A stretch of 64,000 bases of DNA, from the NCBI GenBank assembly GCA_963965975.1, contig OZ014415.1, positions 3,229,001-3,293,000 on the forward strand. The letters run 5' to 3'. This DNA comes from Xestospongia bergquistia (lineage: Eukaryota; Porifera; Demospongiae; Haplosclerida; Petrosiidae). The position numbers and the translations under genes were made by a program. Position 1 is the first letter of the stretch. Every line of letters starts with the position of its first letter. Below are positions 9,601-21,400 of the stretch, piece after piece. The notes beneath the pieces were generated by a model that was given only the letters and a program-made list of their open reading frames with translations, was not told the DNA's origin and did no database searches.

Positions 9601-10734
9601 AATATGCTCATTGGCTGGAATATCATCTGATGAAGACACATACAAGCCTCCACCTCTCTCGTTTGCTATGTTATATGAAAAATTTGAATTTGACACAAGA
9701 ATGTTTGATGGATTTACATTAGCATCAATAATAATACCAACACCAGCACCATGTGTGGCATTGTTATATAAAAATGTGGAGTTATATATAATAATATTGC
9801 TGGAATGATTGCTCTTAATAGAGACCTTGCTTATTGTATCTGTGAACTGAAGAAGTTTTAATTTTAATCCACCACCTAAAACCTGTTCTTTATTAATTGA
9901 ATTATTTCTGTGGTTTTTATAAAAGACAGAATCTAATACAGTGATATTAGTATGATCACTATTGTTAACAACACTAATGTTAGCTGCACTAGCAAGACAA
10001 CCGACTACATGTAAGAAATGGCATCCTTTAATTGTCACTTCACTATATATAGTGTTAACAGTATAAAGATGTAGGCCTCCACCAAATGCAGGCAGATTTC
10101 CAACAAAGACAGAGTCACTGATGTTGTAATGTACCTCCTCTAAACTGTTGGATATAATAGTAACACTGTGTCCTATCTGAGTGCTCTCAATAGAACAGTT
10201 TTTAACACCAAGACCATTGTTTTTAAAGAAACATCGACCTGATATAGTAATTAATGCTGAATTGTTTATAAGTACACCTGTTCTATATGTATTCTGTACT
10301 GTAGTGTTGTATATGTTAACCGATGAAACATTGTGAAATGAAATACCAGCTCCACTAGATGAACTACAACCATTAACTACTAGACCTTCCAAACTAACGT
10401 AGCAAGAGTTCATAAATCGTAGACCAGCCTCAGCAGTAGTGCAGTTGATTGTTGGACTAATGGCACTACTGCCTTTTCCTTCATAGTTGTATTCAAATAT
10501 ACTTTTGAAGACAATTTGACTAACTTTAGCAACAACTAAATTTTTTTCAAGTTTATGCTCACCTTCCATGAACACAAATGTAGTGTTGGATACAAAGAAG
10601 TATGTTACATTTTGAGAGTAGAAAGAGAGAGTACGACATGTTGAACTGTTTGGACATTTCTGCTCTTTATAGGATTTGACATACCAAACAATCTTACTGC
10701 GACACAGTGAGCAAAACATGGAGAGTGTAATCAT
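6661..10734 (-). CDS. Beta-helix / multi-pass membrane protein, single exon, about 1,357 aa
   Basis: The first ATG in frame is at 10732-10734; the frame is open to 10743 but then meets TAG inside TTATTTTAG, which could instead be a splice acceptor for an upstream exon. The N-terminus is hydrophobic (MITLSMFCSL), consistent with a signal peptide. Residues about 40-830 are N/S/V/I-rich repeats such as GGGLYVS and FSYNIANERGGGL, typical of right-handed parallel beta-helices of the Pmp/pectate-lyase-like kind. About 935-960 is Cys-rich (CGQCQPGL, CSKC). From about 960 come roughly eight hydrophobic helices, with WINLDFGIEVCLFDGLNGYW and KTWLQFIFPFYVW between the first ones, a hallmark I associate with a metazoan/choanoflagellate family of unknown function. 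The last about 55 residues form a charged tail. Receptor or adhesion roles are inference; ligand and signalling are unknown. Confidence 0.9.
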   Translation of the reverse strand: MITLSMFCSLCRSKIVWYVKSYKEQKCPNSSTCRTLSFYSQNVTYFFVSNTTFVFMEGEHKLEKNLVVAKVSQIVFKSIFEYNYEGKGSSAISPTINCTTAEAGLRFMNSCYVSLEGLVVNGCSSSSGAGISFHNVSSVNIYNTTVQNTYRTGVLINNSALITISGRCFFKNNGLGVKNCSIESTQIGHSVTIISNSLEEVHYNISDSVFVGNLPAFGGGLHLYTVNTIYSEVTIKGCHFLHVVGCLASAANISVVNNSDHTNITVLDSVFYKNHRNNSINKEQVLGGGLKLKLLQFTDTISKVSIKSNHSSNIIIYNSTFLYNNATHGAGVGIIIDANVNPSNILVSNSNFSYNIANERGGGLYVSSSDDIPANEHIHFIMVVNSVFLHNQAGTDASGLLIWSWWYSLSHFNIVVNSCNFNFNSCIGNGLYCLDHAGLALRLFSNEKTTNSITVSSSSFFNNFGTGLYVSTYDHVLVNPSQTRTVDKLYITIYNCFFNNNKSVRLASLSLFLNPRCASVNISHSVFDGNAAILGDIATAMQTFYFIKDQKCSRFYFSNIVVRNSKTGKNAVLISCLNIGVMVDINNIQVYDNNMTGIGCDLCGLLFSGYNIISNNTTPYAGGGLVVNNSGYATTEKHGTVIFINNTATKGGALYSNSNNPHSLAWPLNICTFLKFKAFFQNNTSHITGDNLYGGLFHNCWLQKAYMVIRNFKDVLNCYIIAYKSQAYTSVSSDPIGVCLCNQHNVIDYYSNPNPIVVYPGQSFNISLITVGYCGGSSPGTYIVISSSPNLQLISNADNDKTSIHCKPFVYKAIQLLSNVSQGTATISVSSTPYPFSKSLTLKVQFLNCPSGMILGRSYECVCNDIIASYVQCNISWQQHPLLISAANNVWLGFEKNYNCTIAYKNCPFDYCKSSKIKFNLDNDTDLQCNHNRMGLLCGQCQPGLSLKLGSNACSKCTNIYLLLLIVFILSGILLVTLLIILNLTVSVGTINGLLFYANIIKVNESVFFPNGNIIILSQFISWINLDFGIEVCLFDGLNGYWKTWLQFIFPFYVWSLVAGIIMISQQSTRISKMFGRNIVPVLATLVLMSFTKLLRTTTNALMTSKLKCGSHQWTVWSIDGNINYGTTKHSILVTFSVVVLVLSIIYSCLIFSTQWLQRYSHLCCRSTNDPVLKLLPFIDAYTGPYKERYRFWTGLLLIVRLILTTIFICTSGSLHIVNDYIIVLVQVIILYILRHNVYRDRRLSFLEQSFHINLLVLALVNSFINQSVYKVNTPFVTVISIGVAMVIFILTILVHVYCKLKERQCYKNSRREETRPLLDKSSVDKSEDENYSPSVTIRRRESLIFDFVLGKTELIH

Positions 10735-12699
10735 CACCAACAAGTATATCTAAAATAACAGAGACTGTAATGATATGATATGAATTAAATTAAAAACACT
10801 AAAGTGTAGAACCACTATCTTATGATTTGTAAACAATGCTAATATAATGCTAACTGGCAAAACATGTGAAATTTTTTCTCGCATGCCTTCTTGTTTTTTG
10901 ATTGTCCTGAATATAGCCATTGTAAAGTCTGATAATGAATTTGCGTACAACAAAACATCACTTGAAAATGAAAAACAAACAATGTACATAACTTATGTAG
11001 CCATAATTTTTGAACTCAAAGTTTATATCGAAACTCTCACAATCACTATTATTTTCAATGATTCTATTAATTGATACATTAGACTGAATGATCAATTGAC
11101 AAAAGTAAGCAAAACACAGCAATGTTATGAAGGATTATCTAAAAGATAAATTAATGAACAACTCACCATATAAAAATTCATTATCGAACTATGTAGGTAA
11201 TCACAGCAATATTATAACACAGTTTCAAATTATTAGACCAAGTAACCATCAAACAGCATTTCTTAAAACACTTTACCAATGTCTGTTCACATACCCACTG
11301 CATCATATCATATACAGTATACATGTTTATGAGGTTAAAAGCCATATAAAACAGACACAATAATTTAACATTTGTGTACACTAAACAATTGTGTCATTAT
11401 ATGATCTATGATCACATGGTATCTTCCTTTGCATTATACTGTGACAGTATAACTATATAGATATAACATAGTAATAGTTGCTACTTTATCTGTTAAACTG
11501 TTGAGGCACTATCATTACTAATTGCATTACAAAATCTAATTATCAATGAGGAAACGTTTACTGTTTGGATTCCAAATCCAATTATTCTATGAGGAAACAT
11601 GTACTGATCATACTAATGTATATAGCTTAACTAATTGACCAGACCTGTAAACAAGAAATTAAAATTCTTATACAGATGTTAACTAAGTACATGACCTAAT
11701 AGGGACTATCAGATACAACCAATTCATTTTAACAGATGTCATAATTATAAGTGTAATAGTAGTACTAATGTCTTCTAATAGGTGTCATACATTAATGAAA
11801 TTGATATATGCATAAACTCAATATATGTACATACACATTGTAGGTTTGTCCAACATAATGCATGCAATGTATTTACAATGAGGTAACGATGTCCAGGAGA
11901 TAATATAAAGTGCTAAGTTATCATGATGACTACTGGTGTACCATGTACAATCTGGATGAACTATAATATATAACATTCTTATGAGTGTGAGACTAATATG
12001 TACTTACATCTATAATATATAGTAGTTCTTATTTTAATATATTACAATGGATAAATCACGTCGTTCATTTCACATTAATTGGTATATATATTTAACTTCA
12101 ATTTATCATTCTATATAATTATTAGTCTTTCTGTTTATTCACTGTATTCAGCAATACAAAATAATGATAATACATAGCTACTAAAATAGCCCTACATTGT
12201 AGTCACAGGGAAGAATGTCACTGTATTATTAAGCAGCATTTGCAGTATTGTTACAACCTTATTGCCAATGGTGCTATGAGGTTTGAAGTTTGGCTACTAT
12301 GTATTAGTATTGTAGATAGCCATTCCACTGTGATCAAAAAACAATATATTGACTCCAGTGACATCCCAATTACCTTTAATTTGATTTTAAAATGATGTCA
12401 GTTGGTAATAAATAATACCGTATAGCTCCAAATTTTTGTGATCCACAATTACAGTGATTATAGTATTTTTTAAAAAGTAAATTTGTTACTAGTTATTAAC
12501 CCATTGAATGTGATCATAGATTGTATAGACTACATGTGGCTGGGATTGGAAACAAATCCCGTGATATAATGGCCGTAGAAATCAATGACCATTAGCAAAC
12601 ACTCCATGTCTAAATAAATAAATCACTTTTTATTACATGAATTATATAAACATTGTCTCATAGGAAACATAGGTAAACTAATACAGAGAGCAAAAATTA
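10735..12699. other. Intergenic region between membrane gene and sacsin pseudogene
   Basis: About 2 kb of AT-rich DNA. Short open frames on both strands lack splice context and coding composition. ATGGATAAATCACGTCG at 12047 followed by a GTATAT donor-like site could be a tiny first exon, but nothing supports it. The likely promoter of the membrane gene is just to the right of 10743, with no clear motif. Confidence 0.5.
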
Positions 12700-15600
12700 G
12701 AAATAACAGAAATACAAAAATTAGGTCTTGGGTCAAAACAAGGTGACACAGGATCCATTGGTCAGTTTGGTTTTGGTTTTAATGTGGTATATCATGTAAC
12801 AGATTGTCCTAGTTTCTTAACACGAGGTAACATCCTTTGTGTGTTTGATCCTCATTGTTGTTACGTTCTTGGATCTGACAAGTTATGTCCTGGACAACGA
12901 TATGATGTAGACAGTAACTTTTGGACTAATATGTCTGACCTTTGAAGTGCATACTTAATAGATCACCTACCAAATCATCCTTTGTATGTAGAGGAGGTTC
13001 TCTCTTTCACTTTCCATTAAGATCTACAAAAGAACAAATTATGAACTCAGAGATTATAGAACATAAGGTGTCAAGTGAACCACTCACACCGGAAGAAAAC
13101 TTGAAGAATTAGGTAACTCAAGTCAAATATGCTCTGCTTTTCCTTAATCACATCACTCAGTTTGAGCTCTATGTCATTACTGATGAACACAAGAGCAATT
13201 TCAAACTTAGAACTAGTTACAATATTTCTGTGAATGAGCATGCTTTGGTTAGTCGCAGTGACTATCAGTCTCATTTAAGTTAATTTTAAAAGTCATATGA
13301 GCCACATGTGGTTGACATATTCACTGACAGTTTCTAGCAAGATAGATAAGGGCATGGTAGAATTGTCATCATCAAGTCATGATCCATTCATTCAGACAGA
13401 GAAAGAGTGGTTAATTCAACAAGGAGTGGGAGATTTAAATAACAGCAAACAAGCTAGCAATTTATAAAACAAATATTGCCAAAACATGGTATAGCAGTGC
13501 CTTTAAAACCCTTCCCATCCTTTCATTCCAAGGTATTTTGTTTTCTTCCTTTACCAATTCAGTGTAATCTTCCAGTTCATATTAATGGTCAGTTTGTTCT
13601 TGGCACTAACCAACGTTCTCTCTGGACTAATGATAATGAAGATAGTAAAACAAGTTGGAATAATGCACTCATTGAAGCAATAGCATCTCCTTATGTTCAC
13701 TTCCTTAAATGAAGCAAGAAACCATATAGTCAAAATAGAAGGGTACAGTCACCCTCAATAATTTTATGATGCAGTGAATTGGTATTATAGTCTCTTTCCA
13801 TATTGGATGGCTCTAAAGTCATCAGAGCCATTGGTATCTAGACATGAAAGGGAGTCTATGATAACAGGTCTACTTGGCTAACTTTGGCCAAATTAGTTTT
13901 TTTCAAATTTATGGACCAAAAACATTGCAGTTATTATATCTTAAGTGTATACAAGTTATGAGAAAGGAAGAGTTATTAGAGGGGAATGGTATTATCTCCA
14001 CAATGACAATGACCCATTTCTTCAGGCTTACTTTCAACCAAGCGATAAAGATATTAAACCAGTGTTAAGAAAACTAGGCATGATTTTAACATGTGCTTCG
14101 AATGATCTCTACAATGATCTCTACAAACATTTAAAAGAGTTTAAACCATTGATAGCCAAACATGAGCAAGTCTTTAATTTTTATAATATATTTCATTCAC
14201 AGATTCTCTCAAAAGGTTGTCCATCATCTATAAAGGACACTCCTTTTGAATCTATTGAAACATTTATTACCTTTTGACAATATCTATTAGAAAACCTTAA
14301 GAAAGTACAAGTTAGTGTATGAATTTCCTAGCTCTCCATTTACATACCCACTGTTGTTAACACCTTAGACAATTTAAAGAACGCAACAAAGTACTATGTA
14401 GTGAATTCACACAGCTCTTTGCCAACAGCTTAAGTAGAGTTCTACATCCAACATTACTAACTCTCAATGTGTCTACCTCTTACTTTGCAACAATTAATTA
14501 TATTGATTTCCACAAAGTCAATGAAATACTAATGGAAAATCTCTCATCTCAACTTAATGATCCACAGGTGGATAACACAACTGGTGTGTCTTATCAAAGA
14601 GTGATATGAAGTGTATTTCAATGATCCAAACTTTAGTCATTATAAGAAAACTATTTTCAATAATTGGGCACTTCACTTCTTCCAGCCACAAATCAATATT
14701 TATATTGTGCTAACTCTATGGTTAAACCAGTGAGAATGATAAGTAGTAATGATGTTACTTATCAACCTTTAATTCGTCTTGGTATACTTGAGAATGTTTC
14801 ATGTATAAAATAGCTAACACTTTGTCATAATTTGATAATTCAGGACAAGACTGTTTGGCATCTTCATGTATAGCCTTATTAAGAAATGCATTTCTTAATG
14901 AGGCTATACATAAAGATGTCAAACAGTTTTGTCCTGAATTATCAGATTATGACAAAGTGTTAGCTATTTTATACATGAAACATTCTCAAGATAATATTTT
15001 CACTAAAATCAACCTGTCTACTTCAGATATAGACACTCTTATGAAATATTTGAGTCAAACTAACTTTAGACATAACTCAATTATTATGAATCAAATAAAA
15101 TCTTTGTCAATTTTTCAGACAGCCAATGGAGTATTAACTACACTTCTTGATAAGAGTGTTTACTTGTGGCCTTCAGAAAGCTTTTGCATTGCAGGATATG
15201 AAAAGTAGGCTTTGGTTACTAATATTATTTTCCTTAAGAGACATGGTTCTTGGACATATTTATGTGGTTCAGACTTCACACTATATTAGGTACCTTTGAA
15301 GGTGAAAAAAGAATTTATTCTATTCTTATATTTCCTTGTTTCTCCAAGTTAACACTTCATGAGAGAAAGCAACATCTGGAATATATCAGAGATTACCTCT
15401 TTGATGATGTTAAACATGATGCAAAGCGTAAAAATAAAAAAGGATCACAAGCTTCACAATTTATAGCAGAATTAAAGTCTCTCAAACGTTTGCTTGGCTC
15501 TTCCAACAGTAATGAACTCTTAACTGTTAGTAGCTTTTGTGATCACAATGTGGAAATCTTCACTACATTTCCTAAATATTTTTGTTCCTTGATGATGAAT

Positions 15601-17610
15601 ACCAAGATGACTCATGGTTACCTTTTCTTCGTGATCTTGGGCTTCGTACTACAGTGACGTTTAAGGAGTTTGTTGATTTTTTAAATTCTTTTCTACCTCT
15701 AAACTGAAGACTTTAGAGAAAGCATCAGACATTCTTCTTCATTATTTGTTTTCAAAAAAAGCTGAAGAATGGCATAAGACACCTTACTATATTTGTCTCA
15801 GATAGGAGATATATGCTAAAACGTAATCCATTTTCATGGATTAAAGCAGATTGCCAACCTTCACAGAGTTTCTCTCATCTTTACATAGGTCTTACTAAAT
15901 AATATAGAGTATTTGCAAAAACATAAAGCCATAAGTATTTTACAACAGCTAACTAAAACTGCATGTATTCCAGTATATGCTGAGCCTTTAAGTGAAGGTA
16001 ATAATGTCATCACAAGACCAGTTTTAGGTAATAATGTTATCACAACACCAGTTTTAGTAAAACCAATACAAGTTGTCCAATGATTCTCATCATCTGATGC
16101 TAAAGATTTTGCTCCATATATCCATTCTTTACCACGTTGTCTAAATAGGCTACGTGATACTTTGCAAATAATGGGAGTATGTAATAACCTTGAGTTAATA
16201 CACATTCAATTTGTATTAGAAATGATGTATTCTTCATTCAAGGGAGCTATTAAACTTCCTAATGATATAACATTACTACGAAACTTAATCTACAAACTAG
16301 CTGATCTTTTACCTCATGATACCAACCATGATGAAAAGATGAGAGCATCACAACAACTTCAACCTTTGTATCTTCCAGTTCGAGTTGATGCTCACAGTTG
16401 GAAACTGATTGAATTGTCTTGTGTTCTATTTGTTTATAGTAGCAGACTTAAAAACAAGGAAGTGAAAATGTTTAATTTGACTGATATATCTTATAGCATG
16501 TTTAAAATCCCATCTTGTATTCTCCAAACTAAGAGTGCTAGGTCTGACACATTACCCAGCACACACTTTAATCGACAATTGTATGAAAAGGACATGTGTT
16601 TAAGATAATGAAGAAATATGTCATTGCTTATAATCAGCAGGATGAAGAAGGTAAAGAGGTATCTACTTTAGACATTTACAAGTTTGTAGTCAAAGATAGT
16701 GAAGTTGAAGGAGAAGGAACTGAGTTAGTTCCAATCAATAGTGCTACTGGTGCCCTTCGACAAGCTAATGACAGCAAAAGATTAAAAGACCTGAAAAGAA
16801 CAATTTATGAAGAATTGGTATTAATATGGAAGTTAACAAAAATAGAAGAGAAGAAGAAAGCAATACGAAGAATGTACATTTAATATCATCCAAAGTTAAT
16901 CCAACTGATAATGATCTCTTTGAAGAGGTATTTAAGTTTATGCTCAGGCAAATTGATAGATTGGATGCAGGACTACCATTAGAACAACTCGATAATGAAT
17001 TGTCTCATGATGATGAACCAATCAATAAACAGTCTAGCTGGCAACGATATTATGCAGATTGGGATAACAATATTAATAGGCCAACAACTACTAGTAGTGG
17101 AGGAGGAGTAGGGAGATCATTTGGAGGTGATGGTAGTGGTAGTAGCATAAACTGGAGTACATACCTTCACCCTATACCAGACCAAGTAGAAGCAGAATGA
17201 TGGTTACGTCAGGCTAGTTCTGATTTAGAAGCTATGAATGTTCTCAGGAATGAAGTTCACCACAAGTCCATATCATGTCAAGTTATGTTCATGGCACATG
17301 AAGTAGCTGAAAAGGTCCTTAAGGCTGGAATGTATGCACTAATTGGAATTAACTCTAACAGTGAAAGCCTAAAGACACACAATCTAAAAAGTCATGCACA
17401 AGCAATCTCCTCTGAAAACCCAAGTCAGCTAGCAGCATCTTGCTACTTCCATGGAGCCCTTCTACCTTGAGACTCGGTTCCCTAACTACTAACTATCCTT
17501 GTCCAACAGCTCCTGTTGATATATATAAGCCTGACCAGGCTACTGTGGCAGCTGATTGTGCTGACAAGATTTTTGTACTAATTGACAAAATTGTTAATAA
17601 ACAGTTATAA
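12700..17610 (+). pseudogene. Sacsin-like pseudogene (third ATPase module to HEPN end)
   Basis: Plus-strand homology to the C-terminal half of the intact gene (roughly its residues 2,420-4,372). It starts at KLGLGSKQGDTGSIGQFGFG, passes the HITD-like box (YHVTDCPSFLTRGNILCVFD), and ends in J-domain and HEPN remnants with a TAA at 17608-17610. Damage includes stops (for example MSDL-stop near 12942), many frameshifts, a fold-back insertion at 14787-14886, and loss of the J-domain HPD: a stop replaces a Lys codon before YHP and about 4 bp including the Asp codon are missing near 16892. The N-terminal half is absent; an N-terminal scrap in the same orientation lies at 32801-33705. Protein-level divergence from the intact gene is large, so this descends from an older paralogue. 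It cannot make the chaperone, though antisense or small RNA effects are possible. Confidence 0.93.
14787..14990. repeat. 204-bp near-perfect palindrome (fold-back duplication)
   Basis: Two 102-bp arms meet without spacer at AAGAAATGCATTTCTT (14881-14896). I count five mismatches, all transitions; four would be G-U pairs in a transcript of the plus strand. The right arm is the sacsin-homologous coding sense (VKQFCPELSDYDKVLAILYM); the left arm is its inverted copy and interrupts homology after IRLGI. A transcript would fold into a long hairpin. Confidence 0.95.
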
Positions 17611-17674
17611 TATATAATACTTGTAGCATAAGGATTCTTTTAGTTGATATGACAAGTTGTAGGTTTACAACTAT

Positions 17675-18111
17675 GGGTGCCGTTTGTGTCAAAATTAGAA
17701 AATTTTCATGATATAATAAATAAGTTATTATTTATTAAAATATACGGAAGCCTCAGACGGACATTCCAATTTCAATTTCAATATAACGGGGTTATACGGA
17801 GTTTTAATGTCTGTCCTCGACTTCCCTAAATAATAGACCCAACCAAAGTCAGGCACCCAACCTAACTGGAAACATCTCACTGACCCTCGATTCTAAGAGA
17901 TGGCTCGTGGTACTCTCACTCCACGTTTTATTAAGTAACAATAAAAAGTAAATCATAACATGTTAAATGTACCATTGAATGCATTTAATTTTGACACAAA
18001 CGGCGCTCCATAAATAAGAAGCAAATCAACAATAATTTGATAATTTGACTTATTTATTATATCATGAAAATTATTTTTTTAAATTTTGACACAAACGGCG
18101 CCCCATGCATA
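17675..18111. mobile_element. Nonautonomous TIR transposon (MITE-like), about 9-bp target duplication
   Basis: The left end is GGGTGCCGTTTGTGTCAAAA; the right end carries its reverse complement with one change (TTTTGACACAAACGGCGCCC, ending 18104). Homology between the ends continues inward (TTTCATGATATAATAAATAA and its complement), giving TIRs of about 50 bp. TACAACTAT (17666-17674) and TACAACTAC (18112-18120) look like a 9-bp target duplication, with 7 extra bases at the right end. A third terminal copy lies inside at 17987-18009. The duplicated locus at 4790 lacks the insert. There is no transposase frame. A 9-bp duplication would suit Mutator-like elements; the class is inference. Confidence 0.8.
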
Positions 18112-18430
18112 TACAACTACAATTTTTTAATAAGTTTAAGTTGAAAGTTAGGAAGCAAAATTAGTTTTTAAAAAAATATTACTCCACTATTTTTTAGTTG
18201 AATATACATTTTTTTATTATTTTCCCCAAAATATTTCTTTTTCAAAAATTAATTCAATAAGTAACAAATTAAAATCAAACTCCAAACCCAAGCAATTAAT
18301 ATTCATATAACAAGAAGTAATACATACATGAAAATAACTGTCAAAAATAATATTTACTATAAGTAGCAAAAACATAATTATACTTTCTAATAATTTTACT
18401 AGTCTAATAATTATAATAATAAAAAGATTA
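18112..18430. other. Convergent 3' spacer between sacsin pseudogene and intact gene
   Basis: AT-rich DNA with T-rich and A-rich tracts. The part up to about 18316 is duplicated at 4780-4984. Both sacsin copies end towards this spacer (tail to tail), so it probably contains both polyadenylation regions. Confidence 0.6.
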
Positions 18431-21400
18431 TCAATCAACATACCTCCTAATAAGTTTAACTACTTCTTCAGCATTATCAGCCATGTCTTTAGCTTGAGCT
18501 TGTGTGTAAATATCCACTGGAGCATTAGGAAGAGTATGTTTATTGGGAAACCTGGAGTCTAGGTAATAACGCTCCATTGAAATAACTAAACTAGGAAGTC
18601 TCATCCAGTCTCCTCCTTTTTCAGAAGAAATTGCATAAGCATGACAGACAAGATTATGTGTCTTTAAACTACTAGGATTAAGACCAACTAGTGCATACAT
18701 TCCTGCCTTTAGTGCTTTCTCTGAGGCTTCATGAGCTAGAAACAAAACTTGACAAGGTAAAGCCAAAGGTGCTTCTTTAAGATAAATCATAGCCCTTAGG
18801 TCAGATTCAGCTTGTTTTAGCCATCTTTTTGCTTCCACGTTATCAGTTTTTGGCTGTAAGTTAAATATCATTTCCCATTTCAAATTGGTTTCTCTTATGC
18901 TTTCCTCTGTTCCGTTATGATTATGTCCAGTACTCCTTCTCTTTGAATATCCATCCCTCCATGTAGACGATGTTTTACTAGCATATTCATCCCAATCGTT
19001 ATAGCATCTTGTCCAGCGAGATGGATGAGGTGTAAATAGTGATTTTTCTTCAACCAGGTCAGGATCCTCTAGACGCAGTCCTTCTTCAAGTCTGTCAATT
19101 TGTCTTTTCAAGAACTTAAATACATCTTCATAAAGGTAACGTTCATTAGGATTAGCTTTGTCTGGATGATACTTGAGATACAAACGTTTGATTGCCTTTC
19201 TCTTTTCAATTTCATCTTTGAGGTCCCAAATGCTTTTCAATTCTTTACATATTGTTCTCTTAATTTCTAACAACTTCTGAGAGTCTGTGATCTGTCTCAC
19301 TTGAGCTGTAGGACCATCTGGGTCTGCTAGTACTAGTTCTTGATTTTCACACTGCTGCTCAGGAATAATAGGCATTAACTTGTAAAGGTCTAGGGTGGAT
19401 ACTTCTCGTAGTCCATCCTCACTTTCATTTATAATTATCTTATATTTCTTTGCTAACAGATTATCATTCCCATCTAATAAAGGATGAAGAACAATAGCAT
19501 AGATGAAGTAGCCCTCTTTGATCTCGTATCCTACCCATTCTTCAGGGCGAAATATATGGTAAATATCTCTGTCTAAGAAGAAGGCGATATCATTTGGAAT
19601 TTCTTTACCAAGAGAAGCAGTGCTGTCACTGGTGACAGTGATGATTTCAATGTCTTGAGCTTCTACATTATATTTCTCAAGTATTTGGATCAAGTCATTA
19701 GGGCATTGAATTTCAAGGCATTCACAAACTGGTATTTCAGCTTTTAAATAATTTGTTAAATCCACATTGTGAATGCGAGCCACTTCAATACAGAGAATGC
19801 TTGCTAACTCTTTTCGTAATGTGTAACTTGGAGTTCCTTTGGCATCCACAAAAAGAAGATAATCATCATTTTCTTTTTGAAGAGAAAACTGAACCTTAAT
19901 AGTGCCAATACAATATTTAGACATTAACCAAACTTCTGATCTTAGATCTTCAATGACAACTATAGGTAAAGATTGAACTATATCTATTAAGGTTGAACTG
20001 AACTTGTTTACAATTGCGTCATCATCATCAACATTCATCATAACACTTCTATAATAAGAAGAGAGTATTTTTGGCAACAATTCATTCAAAGAAGAGATAA
20101 GACCTTTTAACTTCTGAAAATGAAGTAAGAGTGGGCTATTGTCTTCAGATTCTCTACGAATAAGTATACTTTCAGTACAACAAAGGGAAAGTCCTTTGGG
20201 CCGTACTTCCTTTGGTAGCTGCAGACAGATATTCATGTTGTTAGGAGATCTCAAGACATTCAATGTAGGTATTGACATGGAAGAGACAACAGATGGTTTA
20301 GTATCAGATGGTAATTGAAATAATGAATAAGGTGTATCAGAAAAAATGAAGTCTTGATTTTTATAACGATTTGAGTCAATAAAGACAAGGTTACTAGATT
20401 TTACCAAGGAATATTGGGTACTACTTGTTGCTGGTAATGCTGGCAAGTAAAGAGGTTTAATTACTTGATACTTAGGATCCTCTTTAAAAAGCTCATGTAG
20501 CTTCATGACAGCCTTTCTTACTTGAAATCTATTATTTGGATCAAGTTCTGCACCTTTGAACTTTTCATATAATGTTTCCAGTAGATGTTGCAAGTTCATA
20601 ATGCTGATGGCTTGTGATATACCAATAACATCCAATGCCTCATTGACAACATTCAAGCAGGTTGGTAGACTATGAATATATGGAAAAAAGTGTTTGTCTT
20701 CTTGTTGGAGGTGTCTAACGACTTGTATAGGCTTTACAAGAACTGGCTGTTTTATATTGTATTCAGTAGTAGAATTATGAGCATGGACAGGAATACAAGG
20801 TATTGTCTGGAGGTTCTGTAGAAGGTCACTGGCATTTTCTTTAAATAGATGTTGCAAGGTCATAACAATTACATCAGTAATTGTGAGCCTTTCTTGATTA
20901 TTAGGACCTTGAATGTACTTTGGGTCATATGTGTCAAAAAGTTTTGAGTTTGCTAAACCTGTTTCAGAAACATGGAGAAGATTTGTGTGGACATCATTAA
21001 CTTCAGGAATGATTGTCACTCCAAGTTTTTGAAGAAAAGTATTATACTCTGGCTTGCCAAGATAATTCATATTTGGTAAAGACACTACAGGTTTAATTGT
21101 CCATACTAAAGGTGAACTGTCATATATAACAGCTTCATTTAATTTTGTCAGACCAACCTTTTGTTGTGGAAAATGAGAAGATGGTGCATAAGGAGCTTTG
21201 ATCCATCTTAAGCTAACTAAAGGATCTACTTGTACAAAACTGATGTTGCCAATTTCAGTTAGATCATTGTCACTCCAGTCATTTACTGATTCTGAAAATA
21301 AGTAGTCTATTAATACTCTGGATGCTTTTCGAAGATCAAAGTGTTGGCCTTTTGACACAAGTTGACAGAATGTTTTAAATTCATCACATTTAATGATAAC

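Noticed and set aside
10750..11381. Several 65-80 codon open frames upstream of the membrane gene on both strands
   Set aside because: Low-complexity, AT-driven composition, no domains, mutually overlapping; no splice signals linking them.
12047..12082. ATG with MDKSRRSFHINW and a GTATAT donor-like site as a first exon
   Set aside because: Twelve codons and a weak donor; no second exon before the sacsin pseudogene.
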